DNA from: Glandiceps talaboti
Lineage: Eukaryota > Hemichordata > Enteropneusta > Spengelidae
Assembly (NCBI RefSeq): GCF_964340395.1
Contig: NC_135557.1
Span: forward strand, 11,731,046-11,781,045
DNA: 50,000 nucleotides
Reading direction: 5' to 3'
Both the position numbers and the translations under genes were made by a program. The notes below the pieces were generated by a model. The model made no database searches. It was not told the origin of the DNA and saw nothing but the letters and a program-made list of their open reading frames with translations. Shown here piece after piece: positions 23,971-35,200 of the stretch (the first letter of the stretch is position 1; each line of letters opens with the position of its first letter).

Positions 23971-24289
23971 CTTATAGAAAGAAATTAAAACCATCACTGA
24001 TTGAAACTTATAAAATATTGCAAATGAATGTTACAATATATTAAAGGTGTTTATAAAACATACAGCATACGTTATAGAAAATGTGACTACGATATGCAAA
24101 ACGAATATTGTTACCTTTACACGGTGATTGGAACCTCATCCGTTTATGTGAAACCCACGTCTCTTCCGTGTTGCCTCACAATAAAAGTAAGCCTTTCACG
24201 ACAGGTTGGTTCTTTTTTATACTCTTTGAGATCTAGCTGATGAAGCAAATAATAAACTGTCTAACTAACATGATGGGAAATCAATAAAT
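23971..24289. other. no recognisable gene
   Basis: AT-rich sequence upstream of the first recognised lectin-GH9 exon. I see no convincing signal-peptide exon or promoter motif. Confidence 0.4.
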
Positions 24290-26160
24290 AGTAAATTGCC
24301 ATCTCATTTAGTTGTTTGATAAATCATAGCCATACTTAAATGGCTGTCTGTTGGGAAGTAGTATTTCCACTCTTTTCGAATATTACATCTAATTGTATTT
24401 CCTGCAGTGACGGGAAAACCTCCTGTATTCAAAAACGAGTGGATCATTCGGTCCATGAGAGCATCTACATGCATTAAATCATTATCTCTCTATCATTATT
24501 TCATTAAACCCCAGGCATACGTTTATGGCAGGCTCTACATGCAGAAAGCGTTACCTTTTCCTGATCATATAATTTTGTGCTTTTGGTTGTTACATAAATC
24601 ACAGACATATGTAAATGGAAAACTGCTGTGAAGTGAGATTTCCACTTTTTTTTCTTTTTTTTTTTACAAATGTATCATTAAATTATCATTTCACAGTGAA
24701 TGGAACATCTTTACTCAGGAACAGGGAAATAACGACTGGCGTTTTAAGCTATGACAGCATCTATATGCATTCAATTATTATCTGTTTCTCATTCTTTCTT
24801 TGACGAAACACAGGCATACGTTTTTGGGAAAGTCGTACTGGCCGAAAGCGTTCCTTTTTCTGACCGTAGTGTTCATGCTTTTCGTTGGTACGTACCATTT
24901 AAAACCATTTATTTGTAGTATTTTTGATGAGCAAATCCCCCTTTTTTATTTCCTGTTAACGTTACTTTATTCAAATAAGTGTTTATTTTTTTCCAAATTT
25001 ATGGTGATATCTGGTGAAAATCAATTACAAAAACAAAAAGCGAACAAATAATTTCTAGCGGAATTTGCACAGGAACCAATACACCAACATTCATCAACTA
25101 TTCTGATAATTTGTCCCATTTCCACCTACAATATATTATATTGTCCTATCAATTTTGAATAAAATGAATTAAAGGAAAGTTTCACTCAGACGGGTAATAT
25201 GCTAGTAAAGTACGAGACACGTTACCACTTTTGACTGTCTACAGCCCCCAACCCCACCCCCAGGGGGACATAAATTAAATCAAAGGTGGATCTTCGTCTC
25301 ATACTCATCACATTTACGTATGCTCTGCTCGAGCTTTACCCCGGGTTGAAAAACATGGTCAAATATGATTTTTCGTAAAAATGTCTACCTCTACCTTGTG
25401 TGTATGGGCTGTGAATCGGACGTGGACATCTCGCTTGGCAGGCAAGAACATTACAACTGAACCATATCGTGCTCCATAATTATGGGGTGTATAACGTAGC
25501 ATAGTTACAGCTCAGAATTTGCATTCAATCTGTTAATGTATATATGGACAGGAATTTTAAAAGTTTTCACCATTAGCGAAGTCATTCAGTTTACATTTTG
25601 GTCATTTCACGTTAACATTACGTTAGTTAACATTACTTTATTCAAACAAGGTTTGTATGGTCAAGCGTTTTGGTGATTGACAGGAATGCTAGATGGGAAA
25701 TGGTGTGTGAAATTAATATGCATCAAATCATTATCTCCTCTAGCAATTTGATAAATCACAGACTTATGTAAATGACAAACTGTTTTTTGTTGATTGACAG
25801 GAATAATAGGAATGGGAAATTAAGATATACGCATTATATCTCATTAAAGTAGTTTGATAAATCACAGCATTATAATGGCATTCTTTTTTGATGCATTTTA
25901 TTTTTTTAGAAATAGTTCTCATCTACTTATCAACCACTACGTTTTCTTTTTTCAGCAACAGGGAAACAACGATTGTATCTTTCAGGCGAGGATAGTATCT
26001 ACATGCATTAAATCATTATCTAATTTTCTCTTATTTGTTGTTCTTTCTTTGATAAACCACAGGCATACATTTATGATAAACTGTACAGACCAATAGCGTT
26101 ACTCTCTTTCTGACCGTCGTTTTTATGCTTTTCGTTATTACATACAATTTAGAACACTTA
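24290..26160 (+). repeat. degenerate ~290-bp repeat family
   Basis: Landmarks recur in the same order. GATAAATCA.AG.CATA..TAAATGG and TTTCCAC occur near 24320 and 24597, with weaker forms near 25748 and 25855. ATCTACATGCATTAAATCATTATC is near 24463, 24756, 25720 and 25993. AGGCATACGTTTATGG followed by GCGTTACCTTTTTCTGA is near 24513, 24812 and 26062. Spacing between the first units is about 280-300 bp. Later units are broken up by other sequence. Confidence 0.75.
25401..25475 (-). pseudogene. tRNA-Gly(GCC)-like relic
   Basis: On the reverse strand TGGTTCAGTTGTAA resembles the tRNA-Gly A box. CTTGCCTGCCAAGCGAG has the shape of the anticodon arm with GCC, and GTCCGATTCAC resembles a B box. Acceptor-stem pairing is lost. 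It is either a decayed tRNA gene or the head of a SINE. Confidence 0.5.
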
Positions 26161-26486
26161 TTTTTAGTATTTTGAGGGAATCCTCATTTTTAATTCATAT
26201 AAACAATTTTCTCCACACATGTTTTTATTTCTGTCCAGATTTTGGTGACTTTTGATGGAAATCAATTAGAAAAACATAAAACTATCCATGACTTTACTTC
26301 ACCCACAGCATACCAGTCAAAACGGTCGTGATTAATTCCATCGGTCTTCAAGCGATAATTAACTGTTGAACTCTGGCAGCCCTAATTTAACGGATATATT
26401 TGACACTAAAGTTATTTCCCACGAAATGCTTCATGTCGAATTATTCTATTCATGTACTAGTCCTTTAAAATTTACAGCCCACAACA

Positions 26487-26488
<2 letters not shown>

Positions 26489-26576
<88 letters not shown>
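26489..26576. repeat. (AT)n microsatellite
   Basis: It is a pure AT dinucleotide run of nearly 90 bp. Confidence 0.97.
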
Positions 26577-26577
<1 letters not shown>

Positions 26578-27060
26578 CTGTATACACAGAGAAATGACAA
26601 AGGCGAGTAAAAAAAGACTAGATACACAAATGTACAAATACAACTTAGCATCGATTTAACAATGTAGCAAATGACGGACAAAACTGTGGAACATTTAAGA
26701 CTGCCATATCTTCACCCAGATTGGAGAATATCAAAATATGCATTACGTGGATATTTACTTTGAACAACAATCATCACACGTGCCTTGCGAAGTACACTAC
26801 ACGATCAGTAAGGTCAGGGAGAGCAATTGCAAGAGTAGGCAGCCCAACAATTTAAGAAGCAGTAAAATAAATTTTCACAAGTTTGTTTCGATTCACGACG
26901 GGGAGCAGAGGGAAATAACAAACGTTATATTGGCACTTAACAGCTACATTGAATGAGCGCACCTGGCGAAGCAGGTATAAACTCTGTTGGCACATCAGTA
27001 TCAGTTCAATTACGTTGAAGAACCAATTTCTGGCATATGATCAACGGAAGAGGAGGGCAA
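26577..27060. other. no recognisable gene
   Basis: Mixed AT-rich sequence between the AT microsatellite and the second LINE. The open frame 26738-26956 has no recognisable domain. Confidence 0.4.
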
Positions 27061-27064
27061 ACAG

Positions 27065-28510
27065 TCCCTTAGTTCCGCTGGATGGATGCTTTAAAGGCAC
27101 CCACCGATCTTGATGTTACCAGGTCGTTATCTAGTTTGTTCCAGTCAGTGATATTTCTTGGAAAGAATGAGTTCCTGTACATGTCTGTTATGCAATGGGG
27201 TATCTGGTAGCAGCGAGTGTTGTTTGTAGCGTATTTTTCCACGGGATTGTTATTTAAATAATCTCCGAATTTCGTTGGTTTGATGGCACGCTTTTGTCTT
27301 TGTGGTGTGAGATATGCGTCAGGTTGTATGGCCGGTATTTGACCCTCAGCAACTTTGAACAAGAGAGTGAGGCGGAGTTCTCTTCTCCGTTCCTGTAATG
27401 ACTGGATATTGTTTTCTTGTAGCATTTTGTGTATGCAACCTGGTTCTCTGGATCTGTAATTGTTGGATATGAATCTTACTGCCTGTCTTTGGGTGCGTTC
27501 CAGCTTGTCTATATTTGCTTGGGTGAAGGGGTCCCATATGGCTGCCCCGTATTCCATTGTTGAACGTACTGTTGATCTTATTACAATGTTTCAGATTTCT
27601 CCTGAGGAAGCTAAGTGTAGATGCAGCTTTCTTTGACAAGTTCGTAATGTGTGTGTTCCATTTCAAGTCCTCTGATAGAGTAATGCCAAGGTATGGATTA
27701 TGCGTTACCTGTTTTAAAATGTGATTGTTCAGGCTGTAGAAATATGAGCTTTTGCTCCTAACACTCAGGATGTGGCATTTCTTAGTATTAAAACGCATTC
27801 CCCACGATGTTGCCCATTTCTCCAGCTCAATTAGGTCGTCTTGCATGACGTGATGGTCTTTTTGAGATCTTATGGTCCTGTACAGCAAACAATCATCGGC
27901 AAATAGACGAACTTGAGACTTCACACTGTCAGGGAGATCATTAATGTGGCATAAAAATAGCAGTGGGCCGAGTACAGTGCCCTGAGGAACACCAGAGTCT
28001 ACGTGTACTTTCTGTGAACTTTGTTCCTTCGACGACAACCTGCATTTGGCGATTTGATAAAAAGCTTGTTAACCAGTTATGAAGCGGGCCTCTAATCCCA
28101 TACTGATCCAGTTTGTAGAGTAGTTTATTATGTGGAACGGTGTCGAAGTCTTTGGAAAAGTCAAGTATAGCTATATCTGTCTGGAGACCCTTGTCGTAGG
28201 ACTGCATGAGATCATTTATAGTGACCAATAGCTGAGTTTCACATGAAAAACCAGAACGGAATCCATGCTTTAGGGTTGTTAATATGTTGTGTTTCTCAAA
28301 ATGGTTCAAAATATGACGGCAAATGATGTGTTCTAATAGTTTTGATGATACAGATGTAAGAGACACTGGCCGATAATTTTCTGCAAGATGTTTGTCACCC
28401 TTCTTGTACACTGGTGTAATATTTACATTTCGCCAGTCATCTGGAAGTTCTCCTGAGTCGATGGAACGTTGGAATCTTTTGGGCACATATGAAATGTATT
28501 GCCAAGGGTT
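27065..28510 (-). mobile_element. 5'-truncated, frameshifted LINE (CR1/jockey-like)
   Basis: RT blocks on the reverse strand appear in three frames. 28500-28030 has FQRSIDSGELPDDWRNVNIT, YKKGDKHLAENYRPVSLTS, KHGFRSGFSCETQL and ILDFSKDFDTVPHNKL. 28010-27600 has VDSGVPQGTVLGPLLFLCHI, RLFADDCLLYR and PYLGITLSEDLKW. 27590-27069 has MEYGAAIWDPFTQANIDKLE, then NYRSREPGCIHKML. It has at least two frameshifts, near 28030 and 27590, so it is inactive. The FADD catalytic motif and the spacing fit CR1/jockey-type elements; the clade is an inference. Confidence 0.88.
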
Positions 28511-28582
28511 CAAACCAAGATATTTGTAAGACACTACCTGTTCACCAGGCTTAGCATTAACCATAGTAGGGCTATCAGACAC

Positions 28583-29600
28583 TGTGTTTCAACAAGAGTC
28601 AATGGCCATCTCTTTAATTTTATATCTTTAGAATTGCATCTTTATAAAAATATTCTCAATACTTTGCTACAACGTTAACGATACAAAACGTAAATCGAAT
28701 CAAAGTTGACGTATGAGAACAGGACACAACAGTAAATCGGTTTAAATCCATTGCTATACCTTCAGGAGGAGGCATAGTGATTCCGAACCGACTTAACTGA
28801 ATCGGTTCAGTTCAAATCGGTTTCTAACCAATTCAGATGAGAACATGGCTTATGTGACACTTTTGAAACAAAATCATTCGTCTATGACATACAGGATCAA
28901 AATATTGTGTGCAGTTTACTTATTTCGGTTTGATGGTTAGGCTACTACTATATTGTCAAGATTTCCCGAAACATATTTCAATATATTTTTTAATAAAAAT
29001 CTAAATTCATAACAAATAATCTAAAATGTATAACTGTGAATCAAAGGACCATGCCTACCTGAAATTCTCTTCCTCGATCAATTAAATCTGCCTCTGACAC
29101 GTGTTTTTTTTTAAACTCCTTACAAGGTATACTCCCTAGTTAAGTTGTTCTGTTACTGCTTGTTTGGCGGTTTACAGGCAGTTATTGCAGTACAGGGAAG
29201 ACATGTCAGCTGATGTGAGCATACAAATGTTCACATATCGGAATTTTATCGGCAAATAAGAATAGTACATATTACTATTCCCATTCACATGTCATCCATA
29301 CAAACACTTTGTTTCTTTTTTTTAACAAAAAGAAGGCAATAGGTGAGTAGAGCTTTTAGGATCTAAACTGTCTCGACGTGTTTATTTGAATTGCATAAAA
29401 CGTTTATGACTAAAAATGTATGGATAATACTGATGCTTTTTGCATAAACAACATTTCTGTGACAAGTTAATTGCCCACCTTTTAAGACCTATATGTCTAA
29501 ATGATGATAAAATGACAGTTTTAACAGCTTACCACAATTAAAGTTGTTATGGCGTAAATTTACAACACATCATCAAAAACACATGCGTCATTAACTACTT
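28583..29600. other. intergenic, nothing recognised
   Basis: AT-rich sequence with no domain-bearing frame. A short stretch at 28735-28830 repeats AAATCGGTTT and its variants three to four times. Confidence 0.4.
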
Positions 29601-30010
29601 AGATAATGATTTGATGCATGTCGACACCCTCCCTTTTCTTGAATAAAGGAAATGTTAAAAGATATTTCCGTACTGAGGAGATAGACTAATATAATTTGAT
29701 AAACGGCAATATTCAATCTGTGGAAATATATAATATTCACAGCATAAATGTGTGACTGTGTGTTATTAAATAACAAAATTAGATAATGATTTAATGCGTG
29801 TAGATACTCCATCTATTCTTGAATATAGGCGAGAGTTCTTTCCAGCCCGAGGAAATAGTATAATTACACAACAGGCAGTATTTCAAAAATTTGAAAATAT
29901 AATATTCACAGGACGTCATCATAAATGTGTGACTATGTATTATCAAACTACTATTAGTAAGATAATGATTTAATGCATGCAGATACTCTCCGCGTTTTTT
30001 TTAATACAGA
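29600..30010 (+). repeat. ~180-bp tandem repeat, 2.3 copies
   Basis: The unit start AGATAATGATTTAATGC occurs at 29601, 29781 and 29960. Further shared landmarks per unit are TCTTGAATA, TATAATATTCACAG and ATAAATGTGTGACT. The array ends ~150 bp before the start codon of the sulfatase gene. Confidence 0.88.
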
Positions 30011-30161
30011 AAATGTCTAATTCTGCCTGTTTAGATGAAGTAATTAAATGAAATTGCTTTGCTGGAACACGAGTGGACATATCGAAATCACACTTATACT
30101 ATTCTATAAAAGTCTGGTAAAATTTGATCAATACATCAAAGTCCTATTTGACGAAGTAAAG

Positions 30162-30273
30162 ATGGGACTGGTCGAGAAAGTGCAGTTTCTGTGTTGTGTA
30201 ATTCTCTGCGCGCTCTCTGTACCAATTGATGCAAAGAAGCCGAACATAGTTTACATTCTGGCCGATGATCTTG
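30162..30273 (+). CDS. sulfatase exon 1: signal peptide and first metal-binding motif
   Basis: The ATG at 30162 is followed by a charged start and a hydrophobic core, then [13 protein letters not shown]. The donor GTAAGT starts at 30274. An upstream ATG in the same frame at 30048 would put ~38 extra residues before the signal, so 30162 is chosen. Confidence 0.88.
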
Positions 30274-30779
30274 GTAAGTATTCGTTTAAATTGTCCCTTA
30301 CTTTCAGTGCTTCTGTTAGAACCCCTCATACACAGACAAGTCGTAATAACAAGCTTCCGAGACGCTAAACATAAAACATACAGAAAAGAAAATGAAAAAA
30401 TTGTTTTAGTAATCGCCATTTCTCATGACATTTTTAAAATAACACGCTTTAATTAATTAGTTATACAAGAAATACAAAACGTATGTTTAGGCCAAAAAAA
30501 GTTTTCTTGTCAGGACAGTTTGTCTAAAATGGTGAGACGATGCGGTTTTTTTTTGTAATTCTCAACAAACTCACTCAATCTACTATTTAAGGCAGGTAGT
30601 GTTCTTTTTATGTAGTTCTTTGGAGCGAGTGTGTATGTGGGGTAGATATCATTTGCCTGTTCATGTTGCAGGGGTTAAACAGTCTTGCCAAACGTGCTAG
30701 ACCAGGTCTAGTGGAAATTGAAATCAACTAGTCCTGCTTGGAAATCTACTAGTCCTCAATTCGTTTCTTCTAAAGTCTG

Positions 30780-30811
<32 letters not shown>

Positions 30812-30814
30812 CAT

Positions 30815-30901
<87 letters not shown>

Positions 30902-31061
30902 CATACATGCATGCATGCATGCATGCGTGCGTACGTACATACACCCATACATACATACATACATACATACATACATACATACATACATACATAAATACAT
31001 ACATACATACATACATACATACATACATACATACATACAAAGTATACATACATACATACAT

Positions 31062-31120
<59 letters not shown>

Positions 31121-32185
31121 CAGACATACATGCATGCATGCATGCATGCATGCGTGCGTACGTACATACACCCATACATACATACATGCATACATACATA
31201 CATACATACATACATACATACATACATACATACATACATACATACATTGTACATACATACATACATACATAAATACATACATACATACATACATGTACAT
31301 ACATACATACATACATACATGCATGCATGCATGCATGCATACATACATACATACATACATACAGACATACATACATACATACATACATACATACATACAT
31401 ACATACATACATACATACAAAGTATACATACATACATACATACATACATACATACATACATACATACATACATAAATACATACATACATACATACATACA
31501 TACATACATACATACATACAAAGTATACATACATACATACATACATACATACATACATACATACATACATACATACATACAAAGTATACATACATACATA
31601 CATGCATGCATACATACATACATACATACATACATACATACATACATACATACATACATACATGCATGCATGCATGCATGCATGCATGCATGCATGCATG
31701 CATGCATGCATGCATGCATGCATACATACATACATACATACATACATACATACATACATACATACATAAATACATACATAAATACATACATACATACATA
31801 CATACAGGGTTCTCCATAAATTTGAAAAAAATAGAGTGGCGGTCCCAATCGACAGAATAATTTGTATATCAATAACAAATTTGCAGAGCTCAAAATGAAT
31901 ACCGGAAATACATGTACAATGGCCGGCTCTGCAATGGCGCATACAGATGCCAAGAAGTAAATGGGTGGGGGGGGGGGAGTCTAAAGAATTTATTTCAGTT
32001 TGAATGATGTTAATACAATTAATAATACCTTAGATTTATCATGGAAAACGTCCTGGAATACGATTGACTCGTGACACACATTTGAGGTCGTTTAACTCGT
32101 TAGTTCCTATTTGTTGTTGTCTTCACTGAAGTAGGGAGCGTTATGTTTGTGTTTCCCCACGGATCTGCAGACTGCATGGGCTGGA

Positions 32186-32233
<48 letters not shown>

Positions 32234-35200
32234 CAAACAAACACACAAACAAACAAACAAACAAAGACCCACGCGAGGGTATTTAAGTAATGCTCGCGCT
32301 GACCAGAAACATTTTTTTTGCCTTTAATAGATTATAAAAATTATTTAATTACACCATGGATGTTTGTTTATTAGGGTGGAGCGACATTGGATTCAACAAT
32401 CCCTACGTGAAATCACCAAACATAGATCAGTTGGCAAGTGAAGGAGTCATTCTGGACCAACACTATGTGAGTCCTCTGTGTAGTCCGTGAGTATCAATAC
32501 TGATCAATATCTTATGATACATTTCCAATATGCGTTGACAACAAATCACGTGCAATGTATGAATGATATGTCATTTGAAAGTTGCATTTTATTTACATTG
32601 GTGATAGGAAGTGTAGAGGATAAATGGTTCAGTAACTTACATAAATGTGGATGTGGAAACCGTTACAATCTTAGTTTATTTGGTTCAGTGAGTTTAGAAC
32701 CGAAGGCAATTTAGACAGCGCAGTCAACTTCACAAACTAATTATTTATACACAGTTGTCTGCTTCCATAATATTGTTAGTGACATTGTTATATTTATTTC
32801 TTTATATACGCATTTATAGTCGAACTCGTTACAAAGTAGACACACATGAGCATGGGTGTTTTATTGTTGTATTGTCCGGTATCATAGCTTATACAGGCTA
32901 CTATTGCGTCCTTCCTCGTCAATCGTCCATGGGGTTGACGTTGTCTATCTTTCGAAAATCGGTTTAATTAATGTAATTCCTAGACTGAAGGCAAAATTGT
33001 TCACATCTGAATTTGAGGGTCCCCATTTGACATCTGTACGCTCGATGTCATCACGGCACTTGTTTTGTATTTATTGGCTTCATCAATATGATTGATCAGA
33101 TCTCTAACGAAATTAGCGGCTACGTTCATCAACACCTGACATTCATAGCAAGTATTCAAAATTCACACATTTCCTTCCCAAAACTGAGCCCAATTTATCT
33201 CATAAAACTATTTTGCTTGTTTACCGTTGTCAATGCGGTCTAGTTCTTGGGGACGGAGTATGGAGCGACGTTTGGGCCTAAAAGCATGGAAAGTGCTACG
33301 TCATTATTGGTTTGAACACTCACCGGTACTTCGCTTCGACGAGGCCGAGGCGGGTAAATGACTAATTAACTGTTCGATGTTTTCCATCGTCAGTAGATGA
33401 ATGTTTAATTAGCGGGTTTTCACCTAAGCACTTATACCGACGGTCAACTACGATCCCCTCGTTAATGAGATATTCATATGCAAATACGGACGTTAACCTG
33501 ACTGAACACGACCTAAACAACAATACAAACTCATTAGTCTTTTGACAATATTTAACGTCATTGAAACCATCTGTAATTCTATATGCAAATCTTTAGATTC
33601 CACCAATCAAAAATTGTGGTATTGCTCAGACACTGCAGCAGTCGCCGGCGGTTTTAGAAACAGGTGTTCTCTCAACTTTAGAACACTGTAACGTCATTGG
33701 CTAACGTTGGAAGACTCTGGCATGCAAATTATAATGAGATGTCCATTGAAATATTGAAGTATCGGGTTAAATCATCCTTAACGGAAGACAAACTTTGCAC
33801 TGTAACTAGACAAAGAGTACTAGAACTGTGTTGATTGGCAAGGGCATTTAGAGACTTCTCTCTAAGATCTAATATTTTACTGACTTAATAATTAGAAAGT
33901 ACGAACCATGAAAATTAAAAGGTCGAAATATTCACGGAAATAAACCGTTAATCCTCATTGGACATGCGTTCGTAGGTTGTCTAGCCTGGTTGCTTTCAAA
34001 GTGGAAGTGAAGAACGGTAATGGTGCTACTTATGTTCTGTTTTAATTCCATGAATTTGACAAGACAGTTTTTATGCCAACCTTTATTTGTCAGAGGTTAA
34101 ACTCCAGAGTAAAAGTAGTAAAAGATAGTTGTAGTTATACATGTACTTGGAATTCAACAAGCTCTGGTGATTCTCCCCAGTACGTAGTCGAGCAGCACAG
34201 TTACGCAACTATATCGTACCATTACTTGTACTTACTCTTTGTCATGTTAATTTCTATAAGTCGACTTTCGTCGAAGACGCTATTGTCAATGAATTACTTA
34301 GTGGGTGTACACCTGTAGAAACACTAATTTAGCCAGGAGCACACTAGAACAATCAGCTGAGTAAAATTTCACTGGTGACAATTTCCTCATGCCAATTCCT
34401 CTCCATTGTGACATCATTAGCTGACGTTGTACAAGTTGGTATGCAAATTAATGTTATGAGATGTCCGTTGAAATATTGAAGTGTCAATTTCAACAAGTTC
34501 AACCATCTTTAATGGAAAAGAAACTATGCAGTGTATCAAAACAAAAGAGTTGAAATGTTTGGGGTGAAATTTACCAAAAATTATTGCTATTTGGTTTGTA
34601 TATGACAGAGCTATATTTTGGTAGAACTGCTCAATACACACCGGTGCATTTGAAATAGCCAAGCGAAAAACAATAATTAGAATAGAAAATGTATTGTTAA
34701 TTGTTCCGAGAGAGTCAATAGGACAGTACAATACAGCTATTTTGAAACGAATCCGATATTTCAATCCATCTTCTGAAAATGAAATCATGGTCCTGGTCAA
34801 AACGTCGCATTTGTTTCTAATTTAACTTCCCAAAGTATCTGTATTTTACTATATACGCTGGAGACTTCTCTAACGTCTGTGATTGTACTGTTTTAATAAT
34901 TAGAAAGTACTACCCCTCAACTTAAAATATTTGCGGCAATTAACGACCATTCCTCATTTTGACTTGTATTTATCAGTTATCTACCCTGACTACTTTCAAA
35001 GGAAGCCTTTAACAACTGTTTTAACCGAGAGTACTACTAGTAATGATGTTTCGTGTTTGTTCAACGGATTGGACAAGACATGTTTATGAAACTTTATTTT
35101 TGCCGCAGGTGAAACTCGAGAGGATAAGTAGCATAACAAAGTTATAAGCTTACTTCGAATTCGACAAGCTTGGAACCCCCCCCCCCCCCCCGCCCCCAGT

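Noticed and set aside
30756-31953. Very long open frames on both strands (up to 390 codons) of Tyr-Val-Cys-Met or Ile-His-Thr-Tyr repeats
   Set aside because: A tetranucleotide repeat without stop triplets keeps all frames open. There is no complexity, start context or domain. The same holds for frames at 31-471, 1699-2319 (outside its exon), 13989-14457, 46010-46382, 46695-47360 and 48622-49098.
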